Source: an uncultured Oscillospiraceae bacterium
GTDB taxonomy: Bacteria; Bacillota; Clostridia; Oscillospirales; Acutalibacteraceae
Assembly (NCBI GenBank): GCA_900543305.1
Contig: UQQZ01000030.1
Location: forward strand, 1-27,922
Length of the DNA stretch: 27,922 bases
Direction: 5' to 3'
The notes beneath the pieces are model-generated. The model was given only the letters and a program-made list of their open reading frames with translations. It ran no database searches and had not been told where the DNA came from. A program made the position numbers and the translations under genes. Positions 1 to 7,274 of the stretch are shown here, piece by piece. How positions within the stretch are numbered: position 1 is the stretch's first letter; the number at the start of each line of letters is the position of its first letter.

Positions 1-1625
1 TAGAGCATTATCAGGACAGATTCCAGTATATCATGGTGGATGAGTACCAGGATACGAATACGGCCCAGTTTGAGCTGATACACCTGCTGGCGGGCAAGTA
101 CCGGAACCTGTGCGTGGTGGGTGACGATGACCAGAGCATCTACAAGTTCCGAGGGGCAACCATTGAGAATATCCTCCATTTTGAGGAGGATTTTCCTGGG
201 GCAAAGGTGGTGCGGTTGGAGCAGAATTACCGTTCTACCCAGAATATTCTGGATGCGGCCAATGCGGTAATCTCCAATAACCAGGAACGCAAGGGGAAAA
301 CCTTGTGGACCGCGTCAGGCCCTGGAAAAAAACTGACCCTGCACCTGGCGGAAAACGAACAGGATGAGGCGGACCGCATCGCCCGGACCATTCTGGAAGG
401 AGTGGCCAAGGGCCGGAAGTTTTCCGATTACGCGGTGTTGTATCGGATGAATTCTCAATCCCTGGCGTTGGAACGGATGTTTTCCAAAGAGGGAATTCCC
501 CATCGGATCATCGGGGGCACCCGGTTCTTTGACCGGAAGGAAATTCGGGACATGATTGCCTATTTGAGTGTGGTGAATAACCCCTCCGATGAAATCCGCC
601 TCCGCCGGATTCTCAATGTGCCTCGGCGAGGAATCGGGGAGCGTACCGCAGAGCTTTGCTCCCAGATTGCCCAGCAGGTGGGGGAGAGCATGTTTGAAGT
701 GATCACCCATCCCAAGGATTTTCCTGCCATTTCCCGGGCAGCGGGAAAACTGGCGCCCTTTGTGGACCTGTTGGAAGAGATGATGGAGAAGAACCAGAGC
801 GGACAGCTGTCTCCCAGCGAACTTTATGAGGAACTGCTGGAACAGCTGAACTTTGAACAGTATCTCCGGGAAGAGGAGCCGGAAAAGGCGGAAGAGCGGA
901 TCGAAAACGTACGAGAGCTTTCCTCCATGCTCCAGCGGTACGAACAGGAGGCCGGAGAAGAGGCACTTCTGTCCGGATTCTTGGAGGAAGTCTCCCTGTT
1001 TACGGATATCGACAACTACGACGAGAGTGCGGATTCCACCGTGCTCATGACCATCCACTCCGCCAAGGGCCTGGAGTTCCCGGTGGTGATGCTGCCCGGA
1101 TGGGAAGAAGGGGTATTCCCAGGCGTGGCGGTGTTGTACAATCCGGAAGAGGTGGAGGAAGAGCGCCGGCTCGCCTATGTGGCCTTGACCCGGGCCCGGG
1201 AGGAGCTCTACATCTATCACGCCGAGAGCCGGATGATTTTCGGAACCACCAGCCGGAACCGGCTTTCCCGGTTTGCAGGGGAGATCCCCGAGGAGCTTTT
1301 GGAGCACAGCCAGTCCCGGGAATGGGCCCACCGCTCTGTAGGAACCATGCCGGCCTTTGGGGCAAAGCCTGGCGCTGCCTCTGGCCGGCCTGCCGGGGGA
1401 GCGACTGCGGGGGCAGCGGCAAAGCCTCTCTTTACTCCCCATCCCGTAAAGCCTGCCCCAGCGGGGACATACCGAGCTGGAGACACGGTATCCCACAAGA
1501 CCTTTGGCCAGGGACTGATCCTTTCCGCCACTCCCATGGCCAACGATACCCTGTTGGAAATTGCCTTTGAAAAGGTGGGAACCAAGAAACTTTTCGCCAA
1601 TTTTGCCCGGCTGCAGAAGCTGTAA
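1..1625 (+). CDS. pcrA: ATP-dependent DNA helicase PcrA/UvrD, C-terminal part (5' end outside window)
   Basis: Superfamily 1 3'-5' helicase used in excision repair and clearing of replication and recombination intermediates. The reading frame is open from base 3, so the start and the Walker A part lie upstream. Visible motifs in order: DEYQDTN (Walker B, motif II), GDDDQSIYKFRGA (motif III), LEQNYRS (motif IV), TIHSAKGLEFPVVMLPG (motif V) and EEERRLAYVALTRARE (motif VI). The C-terminal tail is a Gly/Ala/Pro-rich linker followed by a conserved end module (AGDTVSHKTFGQG onward), the Tudor-like RNA polymerase-binding tail typical of PcrA and absent from Rep. That tail makes PcrA the best assignment. 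The next gene starts 26 bases downstream on the same strand. Confidence 0.95.
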   Translation, partial: EHYQDRFQYIMVDEYQDTNTAQFELIHLLAGKYRNLCVVGDDDQSIYKFRGATIENILHFEEDFPGAKVVRLEQNYRSTQNILDAANAVISNNQERKGKTLWTASGPGKKLTLHLAENEQDEADRIARTILEGVAKGRKFSDYAVLYRMNSQSLALERMFSKEGIPHRIIGGTRFFDRKEIRDMIAYLSVVNNPSDEIRLRRILNVPRRGIGERTAELCSQIAQQVGESMFEVITHPKDFPAISRAAGKLAPFVDLLEEMMEKNQSGQLSPSELYEELLEQLNFEQYLREEEPEKAEERIENVRELSSMLQRYEQEAGEEALLSGFLEEVSLFTDIDNYDESADSTVLMTIHSAKGLEFPVVMLPGWEEGVFPGVAVLYNPEEVEEERRLAYVALTRAREELYIYHAESRMIFGTTSRNRLSRFAGEIPEELLEHSQSREWAHRSVGTMPAFGAKPGAASGRPAGGATAGAAAKPLFTPHPVKPAPAGTYRAGDTVSHKTFGQGLILSATPMANDTLLEIAFEKVGTKKLFANFARLQKL

Positions 1626-1651
1626 CCGGCTGGAAAAAGGGGGAACTGTCC

Positions 1652-2077
1652 ATGAAACAATGCCCTGTCTGTGGTATGTACGCCCAGGACCAAGAGGCTT
1701 TTTGCCGCCGGTGTGGGGCGGATTTGACCCATATTCCTCCCATGCCGCCTCAGGCCCAACAGCCGCCCGCCCATTTGGTCCAGCCTGCGCCGCCTCTCTA
1801 TACCCCCAAACCGGCCCCGGTAAAACGTCCTTTTACCTGGGCGGACGTGGCCACCTTTTTGGGGTTTTGCGCCTCGGTGCTGGGATATTTTGGAGCAAGC
1901 CTGCTGTTTTTTCCCTTGGGGATCGTAGCTTCGGTGCTGGGATTCCAGGGGGAGCGGACTCGGGGATTGGCGGTGGCCGGTATCGTGGTGGCCACGTTGG
2001 GGCTGTTGCTGAAGATCATGCGGATTCTGGAGCAGCTGAACTTTTTGCCCGGGTGGTTTATCAGCGGCGTTTGGTAA
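1652..2077 (+). CDS. zinc-ribbon membrane protein
   Basis: A 141-residue protein of unknown function. The N terminus has a zinc-ribbon pattern, CPVCGMYAQDQEAFCRRCG, with two CxxC knuckles. A Pro/Gln/Ala-rich linker (about residues 30-60) follows, then two or three hydrophobic segments (about residues 65-125). The layout matches the many 'zinc ribbon plus DUF4190-like' membrane proteins of Firmicutes. The start is supported by a GGGGGAA ribosome binding site seven to eight bases upstream. It lies 26 bases behind pcrA and may be co-transcribed. No substrate can be proposed. Confidence 0.8.
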   Translation: MKQCPVCGMYAQDQEAFCRRCGADLTHIPPMPPQAQQPPAHLVQPAPPLYTPKPAPVKRPFTWADVATFLGFCASVLGYFGASLLFFPLGIVASVLGFQGERTRGLAVAGIVVATLGLLLKIMRILEQLNFLPGWFISGVW

Positions 2078-2162
2078 ACCTTTTGCGCTGGCCTGGAAAA
2101 GCCGCACCAAATCCTTGCGGGGTCATACAATAGAAGGAGAAACCCCAAAAGGAGGAGATCAC

Positions 2163-2966
2163 ATGGCCGAAAACGAATGCGTCCCCGACTATGATTGCCG
2201 GGACTATTTCAAAGAAGCGGTCTGTATCGATGCCATGAGAGTGTACGACTCGTGCTCCGATAAAGACTGTCTGGAAGACATACGGGTGTTGTTCCCGGCG
2301 GCGCGGCAGCCCCTGGTGGACAGCGCCACCAATGTGCGCATCCGGGACGTGAGCGTCATCACGGTGTATATCGACCTGCAGCCCATTCCGTTTAACAAGG
2401 GCTTTTACTCGGTGGATATGACCTTTTTCTTTGACGTGTCCCTGGATCTGTTTGGCGGACCTACATCCTGTCCGGTACCCATCAATGGGGTATCCATCTT
2501 CAACAAGAAGGTGATCCTCTACGGCAGCGAGGGCAACGTGAAGATGTATTCTTCCGGCCGCGGCATGGAGGATTTGGACAGCGAGGATTGCAAGGTGCTG
2601 CCTAAAGCTACCGTTCAGGTGGCGGAGCCGGTGGCTCTGTCGGCCCGTCTCTGCGAGCATCCTACCTGCGGCTGCGAACCCTATTGCCGGATCCCGGAGT
2701 GCATTTGCCAGCGGTACGGCGGGGACTTTGAAACCTGTCCCCAGAAGAACGTGGTATATGTGACCATTGGGTTGTTCATTATCGTGCAGATTGTGCGCAA
2801 CGTCCAGATGCTGATTCCCGCCTATGATTTCTGTGTGCCGGAAAAAGAGTGTGTGGCTTCCAGCGACAATCCCTGCGAGCTGTTCCGCCGGATTGAGTTC
2901 CCCACCAGCGAATTTTTCCCGCCCAAGGCCACAGACCTTGGCGAAGGGAGTCATCCCTGCCGATAA
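2163..2966 (+). CDS. conserved cysteine-rich protein of unknown function
   Basis: A 267-residue protein with about 18 cysteines, most dense in a C-terminal cluster (CEHPTCGCEPYCRIPECICQ). It has no signal peptide and no clear transmembrane helix. The core (around PIPFNKGFYSVDMTFFFDV) resembles uncharacterised proteins I associate with spore-forming Clostridia. A structural or metal-binding role, possibly in the spore envelope, is only a guess. The start at 2163 was preferred because a strong AAAGGAGGAG site lies just upstream; an in-frame upstream codon near 2115 has no such site. A strong terminator follows directly. Confidence 0.75.
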   Translation: MAENECVPDYDCRDYFKEAVCIDAMRVYDSCSDKDCLEDIRVLFPAARQPLVDSATNVRIRDVSVITVYIDLQPIPFNKGFYSVDMTFFFDVSLDLFGGPTSCPVPINGVSIFNKKVILYGSEGNVKMYSSGRGMEDLDSEDCKVLPKATVQVAEPVALSARLCEHPTCGCEPYCRIPECICQRYGGDFETCPQKNVVYVTIGLFIIVQIVRNVQMLIPAYDFCVPEKECVASSDNPCELFRRIEFPTSEFFPPKATDLGEGSHPCR

Positions 2967-2978
2967 GGCAACCAGCAG

Positions 2979-3005
2979 AAAACCCCCGCCAAAAGCGGGG
3001 GTTTT
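2979..3005 (+). terminator. intrinsic terminator after the cysteine-rich protein gene
   Basis: Perfect 11-bp stem, AAAACCCCCGC (2979-2989) with GCGGGGGTTTT (2995-3005), loop CAAAA, ending in a run of four T. It closes the pcrA-side transcription unit 12 bases after the stop codon. Confidence 0.9.
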
Positions 3006-3019
3006 CCCATAGGGGTCGG

Positions 3020-3048
3020 TTGACAAAGGGCTAAAAATGGGGTATACT
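3020..3048 (+). promoter_or_regulatory. sigma-A promoter of the marR-type gene
   Basis: TTGACA (3020-3025), a 17-base spacer and TATACT (3043-3048). Transcription should start near 3055, inside the operator palindrome at 3052-3067. Confidence 0.88.
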
Positions 3049-3051
3049 AAA

Positions 3052-3067
3052 TGTTAGCAACCTAACA
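3052..3067. promoter_or_regulatory. palindromic operator, likely MarR autoregulatory site
   Basis: TGTTAG-CAAC-CTAACA: a perfect 6-bp inverted repeat with a 4-base spacer, four bases after the -10 box and over the expected transcription start. Size, symmetry and placement are typical of MarR operators, so negative autoregulation is inferred. Confidence 0.7.
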
Positions 3068-3089
3068 AATTTTCGAGGAGAACGACCTT

Positions 3090-3533
3090 ATGGAATATCG
3101 GGAGGACATCGGTTTTCAAGTTCGCACATTGTCCCATCTGGTAAAACGAGCGGTGGACAAGACAGCCTTTTCCGGGGAAGATCCCCATCCTACAGGAGCG
3201 CAGGGCTGGATTATGGGATATCTGTACAAGAATCGCCATCGGGACGTGTTTCAGCGGGACATTCAGGAACAGTTTTCCATCCGCCGTTCCACGGTAACCG
3301 GGATTTTGCAGCTGATGGAGAAAAACGGATGGATTACCCGTACTTCGGTAGATCGGGACGCCCGGCTGAAGAAGCTGGAGCTGACCCCCAAGGCGGTGGA
3401 GCTCCACGAGCGGGTAGAGAGGAGTATCCGTCAAGTGGAGGATCAGCTGGCCGACAGTTTGACGGCACAGGAGCGAAAAACCTTTTTGGCGCTCTGTGAA
3501 AAAATCCGCGCCAACTTGGAAAGCTCCAAATAA
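3090..3533 (+). CDS. MarR family transcriptional regulator
   Basis: A 147-residue winged-helix repressor. The central part has the MarR recognition region (FSIRRSTVTGILQLMEKNGW, about residues 63-82), followed by the wing (RTSVDRDARLKKLELTPKA) with its characteristic D-R-D and R-K-K signature. Flanking helices would form the dimer. The start has a GAGGAG site nine bases upstream. The gene stands alone between two terminators, and the only palindrome in view is its own operator, so the target besides itself is unknown. The ligand cannot be predicted. Confidence 0.92.
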   Translation: MEYREDIGFQVRTLSHLVKRAVDKTAFSGEDPHPTGAQGWIMGYLYKNRHRDVFQRDIQEQFSIRRSTVTGILQLMEKNGWITRTSVDRDARLKKLELTPKAVELHERVERSIRQVEDQLADSLTAQERKTFLALCEKIRANLESSK

Positions 3534-3562
3534 GTGAGCCTTTTCACAGATCAGTAAAGGAA

Positions 3563-3596
3563 AAAGCCTTTTCACCTGGTGGGGTGAGAAGGCTTT
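3563..3596. terminator. bidirectional terminator between marR-type gene and thpR
   Basis: AAAGCCTTTTCACC (3563-3576) pairs with GGTGAGAAGGCTTT (3583-3596): a 14-bp stem with one G-T pair and a six-base loop. T-runs occur on both exits, so it can serve both convergent genes. Confidence 0.85.
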
Positions 3597-3704
3597 CTTG
3601 CTGAAGAATAAAACCAATCGGCACCGAAATTGTGGGAAAACCAGCCCGTTGGAAAGGGGTTTCCCCGCTGGCAGTTTTCATATACCATAAAGGTAAATTT
3701 CTTG

Positions 3705-4247
3705 TCATGGGGAAAGGCCAGGAGATTTCCCCGCCAGCTCTTTATAGAGAGGGCCTTGGGGCCGGAGCTGGGAAGACATCAAGCTGACCCGACCACAGGG
3801 CGCGTAGATGGGCTGGGGCAGCAGGGCTTCCTTTCTGGGAACTTGGTCCTGGAATATTACTTTCCGAGCAAGGGTCACATGGGGCTTGAAGTTTCTTTTC
3901 TCCAAAGAAAAACCTTGGGCTCGAAGCCCTTTGACCAGTTCTTCCTGGAGGGAAAACAATGCCGGGTCGGGATCCACTCCCAGCCACCACACATCTCCTT
4001 CCCTCTGGGAGAATTTCCCCATTCTGCCAAAGCGTAAAGTCATGGGGAGGGGGTTCAATCCGTTCAGGGCTGTTTTTGCCTGATCCAGTTTCTGGGGTGG
4101 AACCTCTCCCAAAAAGGCCAACGTTATGTGGAAGGTTTCCGGGTCGGGAAAACGGGCTTGGGGAGCGTACTGCCTGAGATTATCCTGAACCTTTTGGATC
4201 TGCTGACCCGTTTCAGGGGAAAAACCCAACGCAAAAAACAGACGCAT
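3705..4247 (-). CDS. thpR: RNA 2',3'-cyclic phosphodiesterase (2H family)
   Basis: A 180-residue 2H phosphoesterase of the ThpR/LigT family, which opens 2',3'-cyclic phosphates on RNA ends. Both signature HxT motifs are present, HIT at residues 40-42 and HVT at 123-125, about 80 residues apart as expected, and the N terminus MRLFFALG is typical. The start at 4247 was chosen because it overlaps the stop of the preceding gene as TGATG, a translational coupling arrangement, and no independent ribosome binding site is visible. It is the last gene of the fic-arsC-like-thpR run. Confidence 0.9.
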   Translation of the reverse strand: MRLFFALGFSPETGQQIQKVQDNLRQYAPQARFPDPETFHITLAFLGEVPPQKLDQAKTALNGLNPLPMTLRFGRMGKFSQREGDVWWLGVDPDPALFSLQEELVKGLRAQGFSLEKRNFKPHVTLARKVIFQDQVPRKEALLPQPIYAPCGRVSLMSSQLRPQGPLYKELAGKSPGLSP

Positions 4248-4597
4248 CAGAGAAGAGCCGCGGCCCATTCCGCCTCACGGAAGCCCACCAATACCTTGTC
4301 TTCTCCAATCAGCAAGGGGCGTTTGACCAACATGCCGTCGGTGGCCAGCAGGTCCAACTGTTCCTCTTGGCTCATCTGGGGCAACTTGTCTTTCAATCCA
4401 AGCCCCCGGTATTGCTGACCACTGGTATTGAAGAATTTTTTCAAAGGCAGGCCGCTGCGCCGGTGCCACTCTTCCAGTTCATCCCGGGTGGGACGGTCTT
4501 CCTTGATATCCCGCACTTCTACGGAAATCTGGTGATCTTCCAGCCAAGTCCTGGCTTTTTTGCAGGTGGAACATTTGGGATAGCAGACAAACAGCAT
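4247..4597 (-). CDS. Spx/ArsC-like (glutaredoxin-type arsenate reductase family) protein
   Basis: A 116-residue thioredoxin-fold protein of the ArsC/Spx/YffB family. The N terminus FVCYPKCSTCKKARTWL carries CSTC, the redox CXXC seen in Spx and MgsR, and the C-terminal part has KRPLLIG, the family's conserved Arg-Pro element. It could be a thiol-stress regulator of RNA polymerase or a reductase; the sequence does not decide. The start at 4597 has a GAAGG site nine bases upstream; an upstream in-frame ATG at 4624 lacks one. The gene lies 41 bases behind fic and shares the TGATG overlap with thpR. Confidence 0.88.
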   Translation of the reverse strand: MLFVCYPKCSTCKKARTWLEDHQISVEVRDIKEDRPTRDELEEWHRRSGLPLKKFFNTSGQQYRGLGLKDKLPQMSQEEQLDLLATDGMLVKRPLLIGEDKVLVGFREAEWAAALL

Positions 4598-4638
4598 GAT
4601 CGATAACCTTCTTTCTGAAAGCATTTAAAAATTTCTTT

Positions 4639-5370
4639 TTACAGGGACCAGGTCTTTTCCAATTGATCGGTGAAAAAGTCCGCCAGAGGACGGGAGTCTT
4701 TCCGTTGGTCGTACACGGTCAGACACTGGTAATAGCGTTTCTTGTCCTCCGCAAAGAGGATGAGAGGCGGATGATCCCGCGTGAGAAGGAAGAAATTCAA
4801 CAACACCCGCCCTGCGCTGCCGTTTCCGGCGGCGAAGGGATGGATATTCTCAAACCGGGCATGGAGGTAGGCGGCTTCCTGGAGAAGTTCCGACCCGCAG
4901 TAACCGCTGACCTCTTCCATCAGTTGGTCCAATTCCCGGCCCACATCTCGGGCAGGTGCACCAACGGCGTTGACTGCCGTCACATAATCCTGCTTTTTGA
5001 ATTCTCCGGACCGTTCTCCGTTGGCCAGGTAAAATGGCTCATTAAAAGTCCCACTGGTAAGAACCCGGTGGATTTCCAGCACCAGAGGGGTGTCCATTTC
5101 GTCCCGGGCCATTACCCGTTCCCGCAAATACTCATAGCAATATTTTTGATTATAGAGAAGAAACAGGGCCTTGGGGTCCCCGGTAAATTGGGAAACCGTG
5201 CCGCTGCGGAACACCTCTTGAGCAATCTCCAGGGGCAGATCCCAGCCTTCCAAAAGAGCGGATTCCCGGGCAAATCTGGGATTGAAATCCCGAAGCAGCC
5301 GGTCCAGATCTCCGGGACTGCGCAATTGATGGGATTGCCACTGGGCAACAGCTTGGAGATAGTTGCTCAT
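4639..5370 (-). CDS. Fic family protein with altered Fic motif
   Basis: A 243-residue Fic-domain protein; the family usually transfers AMP or other phosphate-containing groups to hydroxyl side chains. The active-site loop reads HPFAAGNGSAGR (residues 177-188). Compared with canonical HPFx(D/E)GNGRxxR, the acidic metal ligand is Ala181 and the first Arg is Ser185, while His177 and Arg188 remain. Near the N terminus, SALLEG (residues 37-42) matches the (S/T)xxxE(G/N) inhibitory helix of class II Fic proteins. The start has an AAAGGGGGA site. Activity is uncertain: it may be inactive, or use a different nucleotide or chemistry. Confidence 0.9.
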   Translation of the reverse strand: MSNYLQAVAQWQSHQLRSPGDLDRLLRDFNPRFARESALLEGWDLPLEIAQEVFRSGTVSQFTGDPKALFLLYNQKYCYEYLRERVMARDEMDTPLVLEIHRVLTSGTFNEPFYLANGERSGEFKKQDYVTAVNAVGAPARDVGRELDQLMEEVSGYCGSELLQEAAYLHARFENIHPFAAGNGSAGRVLLNFFLLTRDHPPLILFAEDKKRYYQCLTVYDQRKDSRPLADFFTDQLEKTWSL

Positions 5371-5414
5371 GAAGAAGTCCCCCTTTCCAAAAGTTCAATA
5401 GAATTATGGAAACT

Positions 5415-5443
5415 ATTATACAGGGAACTATGCCAAAGCGCAA
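5415..5443 (-). promoter_or_regulatory. sigma-A promoter of the fic operon
   Basis: On the minus strand TTGCGC (5443-5438), 17-base spacer and TATAAT (5420-5415), about 45 bases before the fic start codon. It probably drives fic, the Spx/ArsC-like gene and thpR together. Confidence 0.8.
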
Positions 5444-5736
5444 CCCATAAGCCCCTCTCTTTTGCCATTTTTTTCTAAAGAAAGGGAAAAAACTGCACCG
5501 CTATTTTTGGGGAAAATGGTGAAACAATTGGAGATAACCTCCATAAAACCAGGTAAATTTCTAGGTTTTTCAGGATATTTTCAGCAGGTGAAGTGGAATG
5601 AATTTGCAGTGATATGTGAATAAATCGTAAAAATTTTGTAAACTTACCTTAGCGCTTTAAAGGAAGGATCGTCCCCTTTTGAAGACGGCAAAACCGGTCT
5701 CTTTCCAAAGTCAAAAAAGAGCGAAGCTGGCTTCTA
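5444..5736. other. AT-rich intergenic region, no gene seen
   Basis: About 290 bases between the fic promoter and the acyltransferase stop. It is clearly more AT-rich than the flanking genes. I see no reading frame with a ribosome binding site and no strong hairpin, only a weak GGAG/CTCC pair near 5530. A T-run on the minus strand near 5717 follows a four-pair hairpin (GAAG-CCAG-CTTC), which might end the acyltransferase transcript weakly. Confidence 0.5.
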
Positions 5737-6645
5737 TTACCGGGTGAGCAGCCGTTCCCCGTCGAAGACCAGCACGCCGAATCCTTCCCCGGTTTTCTTC
5801 CCGGAGAGCAGGTATTGTTTGAACGCCCGCTGCATGGAGGTCTTTTCCGGGAGCTGAGGGAAGGGCTTTTGAGCGTCTGCTCCAAAAACCCGCCAAGCGT
5901 CGTGAAAAACCTCTTCTGCCTCTCCGCCCAGGATCTGGAAATCCCCCATAAAGTCCACTACATGGGAGGTGGAGGGAAGAATGTCCCTGTAAGGGGGATA
6001 GAGAAGCCAGGAGCCACAGACGCACACCAAAGGTCCGCCCTGTAATTCCTCCCGGAAGAACTCATAGGCCTGCCGGTAGGAGTCCAGCCGAGCATCCAGG
6101 GTAAAGGGCTCGCCGCTGGAAGGAATGTGGATGTTCTTGACGGGAGTTCCTTTTTGCAGGGTGATTCCGCAGCCTTGGTAAGGCTGGTCCCAATCGTAGG
6201 TGGAGTTTTCATATTCCAGGCGGCCCAGCTTGACAATGTCCCCCGTAAAGAAAATGGAATACCAGTGGGGAACGAAATTGCCCCACACGCCTTGGACGTT
6301 TTTACATTCGTAGAGCTTGTAAGTCAAATCCGAGAAGGTGTTCCAGAAAATTTCCTCCTCAATGCCTTGGCGCCGGTAGAGGGACTTGGCGGGGACAGAG
6401 GCCTGAATCAGCAACAGCAGCCACACCGTATACAAGGGAATGCCTGTGGCCTGGCCGATGGCTTGCAGCAAGGGCTCGGTGACTTTGACGTCAAACTGAT
6501 TCCGATAGAAAAAGGCCACAGCTTCTTCCAAAGTTTCGTCCTGACCGGCCTGTTCCAGCAGGCAGACACACCGGTGCAGTTCCTGCCTGGCTTCCTGGGG
6601 GAAATGAGTCTGATCCAACAGAAGTTCCATAAATTCGTGATCCAT
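5737..6645 (-). CDS. GNAT-like acyltransferase domain protein (NAT_N/GNAT_C type)
   Basis: A 302-residue soluble protein. Its arrangement, a helical N-terminal half followed by a C-terminal part with GDIVKLGRLEYE and NIHIPSSGEPFT, is what I know from the 'acyltransferase domain-containing protein' family of Clostridia (N-acyltransferase N-terminal plus GNAT-like C-terminal domains). The substrate is unknown. ATG at 6645 is preceded at nine bases by GGGAGG; a TTG at 6648 is an equally spaced alternative. The gene follows dtd by 22 bases on the same strand and is probably in its operon. Confidence 0.7.
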   Translation of the reverse strand: MDHEFMELLLDQTHFPQEARQELHRCVCLLEQAGQDETLEEAVAFFYRNQFDVKVTEPLLQAIGQATGIPLYTVWLLLLIQASVPAKSLYRRQGIEEEIFWNTFSDLTYKLYECKNVQGVWGNFVPHWYSIFFTGDIVKLGRLEYENSTYDWDQPYQGCGITLQKGTPVKNIHIPSSGEPFTLDARLDSYRQAYEFFREELQGGPLVCVCGSWLLYPPYRDILPSTSHVVDFMGDFQILGGEAEEVFHDAWRVFGADAQKPFPQLPEKTSMQRAFKQYLLSGKKTGEGFGVLVFDGERLLTR

Positions 6646-6667
6646 CAATGCTTGCCTCCCTTTTCGC

Positions 6668-7123
6668 TTATTTCCCGATTTTTTCCGTGTCGATGATCAA
6701 GGTGACCGGACCGTCGTTTGCCACCAGCACATCCATATGGGCGCCGAATTCTCCGGTTTCCACTTTGGCAATTCCCAGCCCCTTGGCACATTCTACAAAG
6801 TGCAGGTACAGGGCTTCGGCCTCTGCCGGCGGGGCGGCCATATCAAAGGAGGGCCGCCGGCCCTTTTTACAGTCGGTGCCTAAGGTGAAGTTGGATACCA
6901 CCAGAAGTTCCCCGTTTACGTCGGACAGGGAAAGGTTCATCTTGTCGTTTTCGTCGGTGAAGATCCGCAAACCCTGGATCTTTTGAGCCAGAAACTCTGC
7001 TTGTTTCTGGGTGTCTCCTCGCAGTACGCCCAAAAAGGCCACCAACCCTTTGCCGATCTGCCGTGTTTCCCGGTGGTCGATGGTGATCTGGGCCTGGCTT
7101 ACCCGCTGGATGACCGCACGCAT
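6668..7123 (-). CDS. dtd: D-aminoacyl-tRNA deacylase
   Basis: A 151-residue DTD enzyme that hydrolyses D-aminoacyl- and glycyl-tRNA mischarges in the cytoplasm. It has the typical N terminus MRAVIQRVS, the S-x-F-T-L signature as SNFTL (residues 77-81; usually SQFTL, so the Gln is Asn here), and the Gly-cisPro chirality motif NDGPVT (136-141). Length matches the family. Start at 7123 was preferred over an in-frame ATG two codons upstream because a GAGAGGG site sits six bases before it. Confidence 0.95.
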   Translation of the reverse strand: MRAVIQRVSQAQITIDHRETRQIGKGLVAFLGVLRGDTQKQAEFLAQKIQGLRIFTDENDKMNLSLSDVNGELLVVSNFTLGTDCKKGRRPSFDMAAPPAEAEALYLHFVECAKGLGIAKVETGEFGAHMDVLVANDGPVTLIIDTEKIGK

Positions 7124-7154
7124 CCGCATCCCTCTCTCTCATTCAGATGCCCCT

Positions 7155-7184
7155 ATCCTAGCATAATTTCACTAAAAGGTAAAC
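7155..7184 (-). promoter_or_regulatory. possible dtd promoter
   Basis: Minus-strand TTTACC (7184-7179), 18-base spacer and TAGGAT (7160-7155), about 30 bases before the dtd start. The match is moderate; the position between divergent genes supports it. Confidence 0.4.
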
Positions 7185-7211
7185 GGATTTTGGGAAAAAG
7201 AATGGACTTTC

Positions 7212-7240
7212 TTGCGCTGGAGACAGGGAACTGGTATAAT
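7212..7240 (+). promoter_or_regulatory. extended -10 promoter of the aldose epimerase gene
   Basis: TTGCGC (7212-7217), 17-base spacer, and TATAAT (7235-7240) preceded by TG-n (7232-7233). It lies 34 bases before the start codon. Confidence 0.85.
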
Positions 7241-7274
7241 ACAAATAAACCCAAGCGGACAAGGAGGAGTACCT

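Noticed and set aside
315..1496. Long minus-strand frame opposite pcrA
   Set aside because: Shadow of the helicase reading frame; composition is unlike a protein.
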